Source: Pseudomonas fluorescens (GTDB taxonomy: Bacteria > Pseudomonadota > Gammaproteobacteria > Pseudomonadales > Pseudomonadaceae). Taken from it: a stretch of DNA of 64,000 nt. The notes under the pieces were generated by a model. The model was not told the origin of the DNA. It saw nothing but the letters and a program-made list of their open reading frames with translations, and did not search any database. Of the stretch, positions 33,880-44,298 are shown one piece after another; the first letter of the stretch is position 1, and every line of letters starts with the position of its first letter. Location: the NCBI RefSeq assembly GCF_004683905.1, contig NZ_CP038438.1:5952001-6016000 (forward strand), written 5' to 3'. The position numbers and the translations under genes are program-made.

Positions 33880-35073
33880 TCATCCTTGGTGGTCGGTGTG
33901 GAGGGTGGAGATCAGGCGGATCTGTTCTTCGTAGGCCTGGGCGAAGTCGCGGGCCAGCAGACGCTCGCTCCAGTCATCGTCCTGACGCAGTGCCTGGTGG
34001 TAACGGCCGAACGCTCTCCAGCGTCCGCCCGAGGTGGCGATCAACGGTTTGTTGTCGCGCTCGAAACGCAGGGTCAGTTGCTCTGGCGAGAAGTGCTCCA
34101 GAGTGCCGCGTACGGCGGCCCGGCTGGCGGTGAGCAAAGCCACCTGATGCGCCTGCAGATCGCGGAACGCCCGAGAGATCGCCTGCTCGGCCGGCAGATG
34201 ACCGGGCTTGTGCGGCTGTAGCAGAATCTGCAGCGCTTCGCTCGGATCGACGGCGAATTTCAGCGGGTTCTTGTTGGTGCCTTGCACGGTGGTCTGGGCC
34301 AGACGCAGTTCATTTTTCAGCTCCGAACGAGTGCGCAGGCTCTGCTGCAAACCGCCGATGCTCTGGCGCAGCAGACGCGCGGCGTTCAGCGCCAAGGCTT
34401 CGCGGGCGTCGTGATCCAGGCCTTTGACATCCACGCCCAGCGCCGCGCCGAAATGCTCCCAGAACCCTTCGCTCTGACGCTCGACGGCTTTCGGGGCCGG
34501 AGCTGGCTCGGGTTCAACCGGGGCGATCAGCTCGGGCACCATCAGGCTTTCCATGTCGATGCGCGCGTAGTCGGCACGCTGACGGGAGTCCTCGGGCTTG
34601 GCCATCGGCGCCAACAGTTCGTCGATTTCCGAATAGACGCGCTCCTGCTGTTCGATCGCGTTCAACGGATCGAGGTCGAGGAAGGCGTCGTCCGGAATGA
34701 TGCTGCCGGCGGCACGCGGACGGCCAACTTCGCCGTCGAAGGTCGCCGGATCGCGCACCAGCCGTGCACGAATCTCGAAGTCACCGAGCACGTAGGTGCT
34801 GCCGTGCTCGATGCGCACCGGTTCGCCCTTGTGCAGGCGTGCGCCGCTGCCGCCGTCCTGGACGCCGTTGCTGCTGGTGTCGGTGAGGAAAAACGTGCCT
34901 TCGCGGTAGCTGACAATCGCGTGGTGATTGGACAGGTGACGCTTGCGGTCAGGAATGATCCAGTCGCAGTCCTCGCCCCGCCCGATCACGCCGCCAGCCT
35001 GTTTGAAGGTCTTCTGGCACAACTCGGTGGGCACGAACTGCTTGGTGTTCAGCATTTCGAAAACCAGTTCCAT
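33880..35073 (-). CDS. tagH: T6SS FHA-domain protein (TagH/Fha)
   Basis: 397 residues. An N-terminal FHA domain, which reads phospho-threonine, is visible as GGVIGRGEDCDWIIPD, RHLSNHHAIVSYREGTFFL and DTSSNGVQDG (about residues 25-80). After a linker a C-terminal TagH-type domain follows (FWEHFGAALGVDVKGLDHDA ... LLASRDFAQAYEEQI region). Fha proteins are the usual substrate of T6SS kinases, and a kinase/phosphatase pair is encoded later in the same cluster. Confidence 0.95.
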   Translation of the reverse strand: MELVFEMLNTKQFVPTELCQKTFKQAGGVIGRGEDCDWIIPDRKRHLSNHHAIVSYREGTFFLTDTSSNGVQDGGSGARLHKGEPVRIEHGSTYVLGDFEIRARLVRDPATFDGEVGRPRAAGSIIPDDAFLDLDPLNAIEQQERVYSEIDELLAPMAKPEDSRQRADYARIDMESLMVPELIAPVEPEPAPAPKAVERQSEGFWEHFGAALGVDVKGLDHDAREALALNAARLLRQSIGGLQQSLRTRSELKNELRLAQTTVQGTNKNPLKFAVDPSEALQILLQPHKPGHLPAEQAISRAFRDLQAHQVALLTASRAAVRGTLEHFSPEQLTLRFERDNKPLIATSGGRWRAFGRYHQALRQDDDWSERLLARDFAQAYEEQIRLISTLHTDHQG

Positions 35074-35091
35074 GTTTGATGCTCCTTGCGG

Positions 35092-35232
35092 TCACTTGCC
35101 GCGATTGACCGCTTGCGGATCACCCAACGGGCGATAGTCGTTGTCGTTGAATTTGTAATTGCCGCTACAGCCGCCAAGGCCGCATAGAACGACGAGGGTC
35201 AGCAGGACAGCGTGCCAGTGACGAACAGACAT
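35092..35232 (-). CDS. 46-residue lipoprotein at the OrfX position of the T6SS cluster
   Basis: A short frame (ATG 35232, TGA 35092-35094) encodes MSVRHWHAVLLTLVVLCGLG followed by GCSGNYKFNDNDYRPLGDPQ and AVNRGK. A basic N-terminus, hydrophobic segment and lipobox LGGC with Cys22 indicate a lipoprotein whose mature form has only 25 residues. It lies 18 bases before fha. In P. aeruginosa HSI-II a very small gene (orfX) occupies this position; its role is not established to my knowledge. It may be the first gene of the second T6SS transcript. Confidence 0.8.
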   Translation of the reverse strand: MSVRHWHAVLLTLVVLCGLGGCSGNYKFNDNDYRPLGDPQAVNRGK

Positions 35233-35565
35233 CAGAGGGTCTCCAGGGGTAGACAAAGCACAAAGCGCCGACCCTTGCGGGCGGCGCTGAAATTAATTCT
35301 TTGAGTGGTCTCTAAGGCTCTACATCGGGGCCTTGAGCCAGACCACCGAGGCGTACGCACCTCCTGTGGCAAGTGAGCAATTTGTGGCGAGGGGACTTGT
35401 CCCCGATGGGCTGCGAAGCAGCCCCAAAACCTGATTACCGGTTCTTTCAGGAGAACCGCGTTTGCTGGATTACGGCTGCTGCGCGGCCGATCGGGGATAA
35501 ATCCCCTCGCCACAGAGAAGCCCTTCAAGACAGGAGTTGTGCAAACGGCAAGAGCCAGGTTCAGA
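35233..35565. other. intergenic region splitting the T6SS cluster
   Basis: 333 bases without a gene. It holds a hairpin AGCGCCG/CGGCGCT (35264-35270 with 35282-35288) and the large inverted repeat at 35381-35515. Any promoter for the lipoprotein-fha-tssJKLM half must lie here; I see no convincing sigma54 (-24/-12) or sigma70 match. Confidence 0.6.
35381..35515. repeat. large inverted repeat with GGGGATAAATCCCC-type cores (copy 2 of 3)
   Basis: The left arm is GTGGCGAGGGGACTTGTCCC with a neighbouring hairpin GGGCTGCGAAGCAGCCC; the right arm ends GGGGATAAATCCCCTCGCCA. The middle is unconserved. It has the same design as the copies at 7575 and 57694. Confidence 0.85.
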
Positions 35566-37086
<1,521 letters not shown>

Positions 37087-37096
37087 CACACCCACC

Positions 37097-39754
37097 TCAG
37101 GCGAACTCGCACGTCACGCTGGCGTTGCCGTCGAGCGTGGCATGCACACGCTTGAGGCTTTCACCGGTGGCCATCGCATCGAGCAAGCGGTCGGCCACCA
37201 GCGGCAGCACGTGCTGATCGAGCAGATGGTCGATCAGGCGCGCACCGCTTTCGCTTTGCGTGCAACGCTCGGACAGATGATCGACGAGGTTCTGGCACCA
37301 GCTGAAATCCAGTTGACGGCGGTTGAGGCGGTCGCCGAGACGACCGAGTTTGATCTCGATCAGCTCGCGCAACACCGGACCGCCCACCGGGTAGTACGGC
37401 ACCACTTTCATCCGCGCCAGCAGCGCCGGTTTGAAGTGTTTGCTCAGCACCGGGCGAATGGTCTCTTCGAGCAGCTCGGCGGTCGGGCGGGCGCCGTCTT
37501 CGCAGAGGTCGCTGATCTTGTCGCTACCGAGGTTCGAGGTCATCAGGATCAAGGTGTTGCGGAAGTCGATCTCGCGACCTTCGCCGTCGTTGGCCACGCC
37601 CTTGTCGAAGATTTGGTAGAACAGGTTGAGCACGTCCGGATCGGCCTTCTCGACTTCATCGAGCAGCACCACCGAGTACGGTTTCTGGCGCACAGCTTCG
37701 GTGAGCATGCCGCCCTCGCCGTAACCGACGTAGCCCGGTGGCGCACCGATCAGACGCGATACGGTGTGTTTCTCTTGGAATTCGGACATATTGATGGTGG
37801 TGATGAAACGGTCGCCGCCGTACAGCAGGTCAGCCAGGGCCAGTGCGGTTTCGGTCTTGCCGACGCCGCTCGGGCCGACCAGCAGGAACACGCCGACCGG
37901 TGCGTCAGGCTTGTTCAGGCCGGCGGCAGTGGCGCGCATCGAGCGATCCAGCGCGTGCACGGCTTGTTCCTGACCACGGATGCGCGTGCGCAGGTCGGTG
38001 GCAAAACTCGCGACCTTGGCGTTGTGTTCGCGGGCCAGTTGCGCCAGCGGCACACCGGTCCAGGCGCTGATCACTTCGGCCACCAGACGCGGGCAGACTT
38101 CGAAGCTGACCAGACGTTCTTTGACTTGAGCAGCGGTCAGGGCGCTGTGGGTCTGGTGCAGTTCGGCTTCCAGCGCTTCGACGCTCTGGCCCTCCTCGAC
38201 CTCGGCGGCGATGGTTTCGATCACGGTGCCTTCGGCGTCTTCTTCAACGCTGAGAGTCGGCTCGACGGCGGCAGCTTCGCGGGCCTTGGCCAGTTGCTGG
38301 CGCAGTTCCAGCAGGCGCTCGGCCAGTTGTTTCTGCTCGGTCCACAGACTTTCCAGCGCGACCATTTCGCTTTCGGCTTCGTCCAGCCGCGCTTCCAGCG
38401 CATCCAGCGCTTCGTGGTCGATCAGCAGACCGGCCTCGGCATCGCGACGCAGGGCCTGACGCTGACGGCCACCTTCGGCCAGTTCGCCACGCAGGCGTTC
38501 GAGGCTTTCCGGGGCAGCGGCGAGGCTGATGCGCACCCGAGCGCACGCAGTGTCGAGGACGTCGACGGCTTTGTCCGGCAGTTGGCGACCGGCCAGATAG
38601 CGGGCCGACAGCTCGGCAGCGGAGACCACCGCGTCATCCCGCAGGTAGATGCCGTGGCTCTTCTCGTAGACCTGCGCCAGCCCACGGAGGATGGTCACCG
38701 CTTCGCTGACAGTCGGCTCATGCAACTGCACCGGTTGGAAACGACGGGCCAGCGCCGGGTCCTTCTCGAAGTATTTCTTGTACTCGGCCCAGGTGGTGGC
38801 GGCGATGGTGCGCAGTTCACCACGGGCCAGCGCCGGTTTCAGCAGGTTGGCCGCGTCGGAACCACCGGCATTGCCGCCCGCGCCGATCAGGGTGTGGGCT
38901 TCGTCGATGAACAGGATGATCGGTTTCGGCGAGGCTTTGACTTCGTCGATCACGCCTTTGAGGCGACGCTCGAACTCACCTTTGACGCTGGCGCCAGCCT
39001 GCAGCAGGCCCATGTCCAGCGACAGCAGCTCGACGCCCTTGAGCACCTGCGGCACTTCACCGGCAGCGATGCGCGAGGCCAGGCCTTCGACGATGGCGGT
39101 CTTACCGACACCGGCCTCACCGACCACGATCGGGTTGTTCTTGCGGCGACGGGCGAGGATGTCGACCATCTGCCGAATCGCGCCATCGCGGCACAGCACC
39201 GGGTCGAGTTTGCCGTCACGCGCCTGCTGGGTCAGGTTGTGAGTGAAGCGCTGCAGCAGCGATTCGCCTTGAGCGGCCGGCTTGCCGTTAGCGGCCGGTT
39301 GCTCCTGTTGCGACAGGGCAAATTCTTTCAGGCGATCGATGTTCAATTTGGCGAGCAGCGGCTGGTAACGGCTGCCGGCATAGCGCATCGGGTTGCGCAG
39401 CAGCGCAAGGATCAGCGCGGCATCTTCGACCTGGGTCTGGCCCAGTTCGAGGTTGGCCACCAGCAGTGCGTCTTGCAGCCATTGCACCAGTTCCGGGGCG
39501 AACACCGGGTTGCGCGAGGCGCTGTGTTCAACGCGAGATTGCAGTGCGGCGCTCAGTTCACCGGCATCGACGTCGGCATCCTGCAACGCACGCGAGAGCA
39601 AGCCGTTCGGGCGCTCCAGCAGGCCCAGCAGCAAGTCTTCGACGAGGATCTTGCTGCCGCCACGGGCCACGCAACGTTCAGCCGAACGCTCCAGATCGCG
39701 ACGGGTTTCGGCGTCCAGCGCCTGGATGAGTTGTTGCAGGTCTACGTTGATCAT
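37097..39754 (-). CDS. clpV: T6SS sheath-recycling ATPase ClpV (TssH)
   Basis: 885 residues. A ClpN-like N-domain precedes two AAA+ modules: Walker A 1 GEAGVGKTAIVEG and 2 GPSGVGKTETALA, with B motifs ILFIDEAHTL and VVLLDEVEKA. A ClpB-type coiled-coil middle region lies between (LEARLDEAESEMVALESLWT and onwards). ClpV disassembles the contracted TssBC sheath. It is 11 bases behind tssG and overlaps nothing. Confidence 0.97.
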   Translation of the reverse strand: MINVDLQQLIQALDAETRRDLERSAERCVARGGSKILVEDLLLGLLERPNGLLSRALQDADVDAGELSAALQSRVEHSASRNPVFAPELVQWLQDALLVANLELGQTQVEDAALILALLRNPMRYAGSRYQPLLAKLNIDRLKEFALSQQEQPAANGKPAAQGESLLQRFTHNLTQQARDGKLDPVLCRDGAIRQMVDILARRRKNNPIVVGEAGVGKTAIVEGLASRIAAGEVPQVLKGVELLSLDMGLLQAGASVKGEFERRLKGVIDEVKASPKPIILFIDEAHTLIGAGGNAGGSDAANLLKPALARGELRTIAATTWAEYKKYFEKDPALARRFQPVQLHEPTVSEAVTILRGLAQVYEKSHGIYLRDDAVVSAAELSARYLAGRQLPDKAVDVLDTACARVRISLAAAPESLERLRGELAEGGRQRQALRRDAEAGLLIDHEALDALEARLDEAESEMVALESLWTEQKQLAERLLELRQQLAKAREAAAVEPTLSVEEDAEGTVIETIAAEVEEGQSVEALEAELHQTHSALTAAQVKERLVSFEVCPRLVAEVISAWTGVPLAQLAREHNAKVASFATDLRTRIRGQEQAVHALDRSMRATAAGLNKPDAPVGVFLLVGPSGVGKTETALALADLLYGGDRFITTINMSEFQEKHTVSRLIGAPPGYVGYGEGGMLTEAVRQKPYSVVLLDEVEKADPDVLNLFYQIFDKGVANDGEGREIDFRNTLILMTSNLGSDKISDLCEDGARPTAELLEETIRPVLSKHFKPALLARMKVVPYYPVGGPVLRELIEIKLGRLGDRLNRRQLDFSWCQNLVDHLSERCTQSESGARLIDHLLDQHVLPLVADRLLDAMATGESLKRVHATLDGNASVTCEFA

Positions 39755-39765
39755 GGCTCACGTCC

Positions 39766-40773
39766 TTAATGAATTTTGCTGCCGAGGGTGACCACGCCGT
39801 CTGCTTTTTCGCAGCCCAGCCAACTGGTCCACCCCAGGCGACAGTCGTTCTTCTCACCAATGCGCAGTTCGCGGATTTCTTCCGGGCGCAGCACCAGGCG
39901 AATGTCGTAATCGAGCGGGTCACGCAAGGTGAACCGCACCAGCGCGCACAGCGGCTGGTAACCGAAACCGATCGGCAGAAATTCGTGGAATCGCTCCCAG
40001 TCGAGTTCGGTGATGTGAATGCGGAATTTGCCGCTGCGGTCGCGCACCTGTTCGCCCAGCACCAGGTCTTCACCGAGCAGGCTGTTGGCGCGACCGAGGC
40101 GGTTGCGCTGCTCGTCGAGGATCTCCACGCGACGCTCGATGCACTGCTCGATGACCAGGTCTTCGTGCTTGAAGTAATAACGCAGCACGGCTTCGATCAG
40201 CGCCGCCGAGTGCGCGCGCAAGCTGAGCAAACCGAGGTACGGCAGCAGGCGTTTCCAGTTCAGCTCCTTGGCCTTGCGGATCTCGTCGCCACCCAGACCG
40301 ATCAGCGCGAACAGCTGCGAGGAGAACGGGTCGATCGCGCCGCTCTGGAAGCTGGCGCGATAGCGGTACTTGCGCCAGATCGGCAGCATCAGTCGTTGCA
40401 GGCGATGGTGGAACAGGTCGAGGAAGTTGCGCGTCGGGTTGCCGTCCTCGCTGTCGCCCAGAGCCTGCTCGCCGTAGAACGCCGGCAGCGGCGAACCGGA
40501 GCCGACCAGCCCGATCAGGTTGAAACGCATGCGTGCGCGCATCTGCCCGTGCTCTTCGAAAAACTCCACGCGATCAACGTCGCTGCGCGGAAAGCCCAGA
40601 CTCGGGTTGGCCTGGAACTCCACCTGATCGTACAGATCGTCTTCGCTCAGGTACGGGTGCGCCTCGCGCAGCCGGTCGATCACCAGCAGCACGGCCTGAA
40701 ACAGCGAGTACTCGCGTATTACCTTGGTCAGCCCGCTTAAAGCAGGGGCTGCAGGCCCATACGTGGTGTCCAT
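39766..40773 (-). CDS. tssG: T6SS baseplate protein TssG
   Basis: 335 residues with the TssG opening (YSLFQAVLLVIDRLREAHPY), the QVEFQANPSLGFPRSDV motif, and the conserved DLFHHRLQRLMLPIWRKYRY. TssG forms the baseplate wedge with TssF, TssE and TssK. Its start lies inside the last 37 bases of tssF, an overlap common for this pair. Confidence 0.96.
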   Translation of the reverse strand: MDTTYGPAAPALSGLTKVIREYSLFQAVLLVIDRLREAHPYLSEDDLYDQVEFQANPSLGFPRSDVDRVEFFEEHGQMRARMRFNLIGLVGSGSPLPAFYGEQALGDSEDGNPTRNFLDLFHHRLQRLMLPIWRKYRYRASFQSGAIDPFSSQLFALIGLGGDEIRKAKELNWKRLLPYLGLLSLRAHSAALIEAVLRYYFKHEDLVIEQCIERRVEILDEQRNRLGRANSLLGEDLVLGEQVRDRSGKFRIHITELDWERFHEFLPIGFGYQPLCALVRFTLRDPLDYDIRLVLRPEEIRELRIGEKNDCRLGWTSWLGCEKADGVVTLGSKIH

Positions 40774-42524
40774 TGGTACACCTCTCCCTGTGTGCTTTTT
40801 ACCCGCAGCTCGTGGTACGAATTGAGACTGGCGTAAAGCGCGAAAAACTCGTTAAGAACCGAGGCGAAAACGAACAGGTCGCCTTCGCCGATATACCCTT
40901 CCGGGTCGATGGTCAGTTCGGTGCGCAGACCGCGTACCGGCAAGCCACGGTGCAGCCGGTCGACGTGGTGGTGCTTGATGTGCTTGAGGCCGCCGAGCAG
41001 GCGCTTGCTGACCTTCTCCGCGTGCTGGTCGTAGTAGCGCGGCAGGTCGTAGGTTTCGAGAATCACCTTCAACGCGTTGACGTCGGCCAGCGACAGATAG
41101 TTGAGCGACATGTTGCTGATCAGCTTCCACAGGAAGTCACGGTTCAGTGGTGGCGCAAAGCTCGACGTGGCCGGGGTGATGTTGCGGAAACTCAGGAACT
41201 CCGGCGTCTCTTCGCAGGCCATGCAGATGTCGCCGAGCTTGAGCTTGCGCGGCAGGTTCTGGTTGGTGCAGATCAGCTCGATCGACAGGGTTTCGTGGGC
41301 TTCGGTATGGCGGATGCCGAAGCTCAGGTAGGTGTCGAGGCCGTCGTGCAGCAACGACGAACGCTGGCGGATGCTGTAATGCGGACGGCTGTTGGGTACG
41401 TCGAAACTCGGGTCGTGCTCGAACGATTCGAACGGCACGTACTCTTGATAACCGAGGCCGCCGGGCTTCCAGCCGGTGACGGTTTCCACCGAAAACACGC
41501 CGCAGTTTTCCAGATCGTATTCCGCCGGCAGCAGCAGGTATTCATCCTGTTTGCCGTCGAGGCGGATCGGCAGCGCGTCATGCGCGAACAGGTTGGCAAT
41601 CGGCGTGCAGAACAGCTTCACGTTATCCAGGGTCGGCCGCATGCGCATGATGCCGCTCTTGCGAATATCGAAACGCAACTCCAGGCCGCGCATCTGCTTG
41701 AGGGTGTCTTCCGGCAGCGCCTTGAGAATGTCCAGACCGTTGACGTCGACAAACAGGAACTTGTCCTGGAAGGCGAAGTATTCCTGCAGGTAGCGATAGC
41801 CACGGAAGGTGTTCAGCGGATACGGGATCAACGCTTCTTCTTCGGCAAAGCCCACTGGCTTGACCCGGTCACCGGGAATCTTGAACGCCATCGGTTTGCC
41901 GGCCACGCCATCGATTGGCTTGCCGGCGCCGTCGAGCGGGATCAGCTCGATGCCTTCCAGGTTGCGCAGCAGACTCAGGTAGAGCATCTGGCTGATGTAG
42001 CGCTCGCCGGCAAAATGCAGGCGCAGTTTGCTCAGTTCCAGCTCACCGAGGTGGCCGTCGGCGCTCATTTCCAAACGCAGACTGAGCAGCGAACCGTCGC
42101 CCTTCACCGAGTAGTTCAGCGCGGCCAGATCCAGCGGCAAGACTTCGGTCGGGTAGCAGGTGCGGAAGCGGCAACGCACGTCTTCGATCGGTTTGCTTTC
42201 GATCGGCGTATCGCGCTCGACCACCAGCGCCGGCCCCGAACGCTTCAGCGGATCAAACTGCAAAATGCTGAATGCCGGCAGCGGACGCATGTAGTTCGGC
42301 CACAGCAGTTGCATCAGCGAGTGGCTGAGCTCCGGCAGCTCGTCATCGAGCTTCTGCCGCAGCCGCCCGGTGAGGAACGCAAAACCTTCCAGCAACCGCT
42401 CCACATCCGGATCCCGCCCAGCCTGGCCCAGGAACGGCGCCAACGCCGGACTACGCTCGGCGAAACGGCGACCGAGTTGGCGCAGTGCGGTGAGTTCGCT
42501 TTGGTAGTAGTGGTTAAAGGACAC
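40737..42524 (-). CDS. tssF: T6SS baseplate protein TssF
   Basis: 595 residues with a GTG start. The family opening is SFNHYYQSELTALRQLGRRF and the DPDVERLLEGFAFLTGRLRQ signature is diagnostic. The first gene after the inserted cassette; 69 bases separate it from the small membrane-protein gene upstream. Confidence 0.96.
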   Translation of the reverse strand: MSFNHYYQSELTALRQLGRRFAERSPALAPFLGQAGRDPDVERLLEGFAFLTGRLRQKLDDELPELSHSLMQLLWPNYMRPLPAFSILQFDPLKRSGPALVVERDTPIESKPIEDVRCRFRTCYPTEVLPLDLAALNYSVKGDGSLLSLRLEMSADGHLGELELSKLRLHFAGERYISQMLYLSLLRNLEGIELIPLDGAGKPIDGVAGKPMAFKIPGDRVKPVGFAEEEALIPYPLNTFRGYRYLQEYFAFQDKFLFVDVNGLDILKALPEDTLKQMRGLELRFDIRKSGIMRMRPTLDNVKLFCTPIANLFAHDALPIRLDGKQDEYLLLPAEYDLENCGVFSVETVTGWKPGGLGYQEYVPFESFEHDPSFDVPNSRPHYSIRQRSSLLHDGLDTYLSFGIRHTEAHETLSIELICTNQNLPRKLKLGDICMACEETPEFLSFRNITPATSSFAPPLNRDFLWKLISNMSLNYLSLADVNALKVILETYDLPRYYDQHAEKVSKRLLGGLKHIKHHHVDRLHRGLPVRGLRTELTIDPEGYIGEGDLFVFASVLNEFFALYASLNSYHELRVKSTQGEVYQWTPRMGLQPLL

Positions 42525-42593
42525 GGGTTACCTGCCTGGTAGTGGAACTCATGGAATAACTGTCCTGCGGATTACGCTGGATGTCCGACCTGG

Positions 42594-43016
42594 TCATTGG
42601 ATTGCACCTGCAGGCTGACTTGGCTGAATGCGACCTGCGATGTTTCGCAAAGCCCAACGCAACTCGATGACTTGAGTGGTGAGGATCGCCAGCAACGTGA
42701 CGCAGCCTTGAGCTACGCCGTAAAACAGGGCTCTTAACGGGTTGTCGGGTAGCATCCAGAGCAGGATGAAGCCCACCATCAGAAAAAGGATGGCCAGCTT
42801 GGCGACCAGACTTGGAATCAGCGCAACGATCAGGTTGACGCCCAGAAAAATGTAAAACAGTGCGTAACTCGCAATGCCGATGGCGACACCATGGGAGGTA
42901 AATCCGCCGTTAAAAAGCCTGTAAGCATGCACAACCGCGTCATTCAAAAATGCATAAGCCACGCATCCGAGGGCGTGGATTAATAGGCATAGGGCGAGAC
43001 GAACGTAGCTACTCAT
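42594..43016 (-). CDS. four-helix membrane protein in the T6SS effector cassette
   Basis: 140 residues from ATG 43016, which overlaps the upstream stop (ATGA). Four hydrophobic segments: VRLALCLLIHALGCVAYAF, GVAIGIASYALFYIFLGVNL, LAILFLMVGFILLWML and GVAQGCVTLLAILTTQVIEL. No family recognised. The low GC content compared with the tss genes and the chained overlaps suggest it came with the PAAR cassette; a role in immunity is possible. Confidence 0.7.
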   Translation of the reverse strand: MSSYVRLALCLLIHALGCVAYAFLNDAVVHAYRLFNGGFTSHGVAIGIASYALFYIFLGVNLIVALIPSLVAKLAILFLMVGFILLWMLPDNPLRALFYGVAQGCVTLLAILTTQVIELRWALRNIAGRIQPSQPAGAIQ

Positions 43017-43237
43017 GCAAGCCTCAAATTCCCATACCACGAACCAAAGCCATGGATAGCAACAATGGCTACCAGAACTGAAAACGTCATCACACGGTGC
43101 AGGTGCGAATTCCGAGCAGCGGGAAAAATTGCTGCCGCGAGTAAAAAAAAGCTCAACAGGGCCAGCCAGCCGAACAGGTCGCTGTCGGCAACAAAGGCGA
43201 GGTAGCCTTGAATTTCACCTGCTTCAGATATTTTCAT
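43013..43237 (-). CDS. small two-helix membrane protein in the T6SS effector cassette
   Basis: 74 residues from ATG 43237 (GGAAG upstream); a TTG seven codons earlier is possible. Two membrane segments: LFGWLALLSFFLLAAAIFPA and RVMTFSVLVAIVAIHGFGSW. Overlaps the next membrane-protein gene by four bases. Function unknown; cassette membership is inferred from spacing and composition. Confidence 0.65.
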   Translation of the reverse strand: MKISEAGEIQGYLAFVADSDLFGWLALLSFFLLAAAIFPAARNSHLHRVMTFSVLVAIVAIHGFGSWYGNLRLA

Positions 43238-43284
43238 CAGCTTCCAACGTATACCCAAGAATGCCTTTCAATATTTGCTCATAG

Positions 43285-43650
43285 CTATTTCGCTTTAGCT
43301 TTTTCAGAACTTAGGACTTTGCGTTGCTGAAGATAAATAACACCTTCTCCTGAAAAGGCAATTACACTGTTAGATGTGAGTGGCTCGCTATTCTCGTCTC
43401 CAAACTTGAGCCATCCTTCATCCCACAACTCACCACTTTCATGCCTGACTTGAACGAAATAATATGGAGGTTCTGACTTAGTCACTTCAATGTATTGACC
43501 TCCATCAGCACCACCTCTCCAATGAGCATTTGGATATTCGCTGAGTACATGCGGCTTATCTTCTGAAAAATCCATAAAAAACATTACCCCGAATGCTATC
43601 AACAGAGACAGTGCACCAACGGCCATCAGAAAACGCTTCAACCAGATCAA
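43285..43650 (-). CDS. membrane-anchored probable immunity protein of the PAAR-linked effector
   Basis: 121 residues. One N-terminal membrane helix (MAVGALSLLIAFGVMFFMDF) is followed by a roughly 90-residue domain predicted to face the periplasm (WRGGADGGQYIEVTKSEPPY, YYFVQVRHESGELWDEGWLK). The start overlaps the effector stop by four bases (ATGA). Effector/immunity pairs are typically linked this way, and a periplasmic location fits a cell-wall-directed effector. No family recognised. Confidence 0.75.
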   Translation of the reverse strand: MIWLKRFLMAVGALSLLIAFGVMFFMDFSEDKPHVLSEYPNAHWRGGADGGQYIEVTKSEPPYYFVQVRHESGELWDEGWLKFGDENSEPLTSNSVIAFSGEGVIYLQQRKVLSSEKAKAK

Positions 43651-44297
43651 TCTTTTATCTCCAACGTATCGTTGCTGAATGTGTAATCCAGATCTGGCTT
43701 TGTTTCTTGGAAATCCTCCATATAATCTTTTGGTATCACTGCAAAATAGGATCTTTTAGGCGCACCGAGATCCAGACTATCAACTAAATCAGCCACAAAC
43801 GTCATGCAGTTGTGGCTTCTTATGCTGTACGGTTCTCTATTCATGTTGTCGTTGTCTTTTTCTTTATTTTTAAGCCACGCTTCGGCCTGAGAAAAAGCGC
43901 CCCCCCTGAGTACAACCCCAGACACATTGCTCGACTGACCATAAGCTAAAGACATACTTCTCAACGTTTTTTTGAGTGATGACTCAGTAATCGCTCCGCC
44001 TTTGATCGTCACATTAGGAACAGGGCGTAACCTCACAATTCCCGGTGGACCTGCTCCTTCATAACGCCCGTACTCTCCGTACTTCGTCAGCCCCGTTTTA
44101 CCGTTGACAATTAGTACACCTGCGTGGCCTAGGTCAGAGAACTTATGACTAATACCCAAAGCCTCCACATGAATTTTGTAGTCCGGAAACACAACAGGAA
44201 TCACAAAATCATGATCACTTACCAAGTAAATTTGTACTGGGGTCTTATCCTTAGCAGGAGTGGTCGCTACAGTTGCGACTTTTACGGCTTGAGGCAT
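43647..44297 (-). CDS. probable T6SS effector with permuted papain-like (NlpC/P60- or YiiX-like) fold
   Basis: 216 residues, starting 1 base after the PAAR stop. Two motifs point to a circularly permuted papain-like hydrolase: DLGHAGVLIVNG with His58 near the N-terminal side, and SIRSHNCMTFVADLVDSL with Cys164 starting a helix. That order (His first, Cys later) is typical of LRAT/YiiX-type enzymes, which include amidases and lipases. The substrate is uncertain; a peptidoglycan amidase is the simplest guess, since the neighbour looks like a periplasmic immunity protein. There is no signal peptide, as expected for T6SS cargo. Confidence 0.7.
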   Translation of the reverse strand: MPQAVKVATVATTPAKDKTPVQIYLVSDHDFVIPVVFPDYKIHVEALGISHKFSDLGHAGVLIVNGKTGLTKYGEYGRYEGAGPPGIVRLRPVPNVTIKGGAITESSLKKTLRSMSLAYGQSSNVSGVVLRGGAFSQAEAWLKNKEKDNDNMNREPYSIRSHNCMTFVADLVDSLDLGAPKRSYFAVIPKDYMEDFQETKPDLDYTFSNDTLEIKD

Positions 44298-44298
44298 T

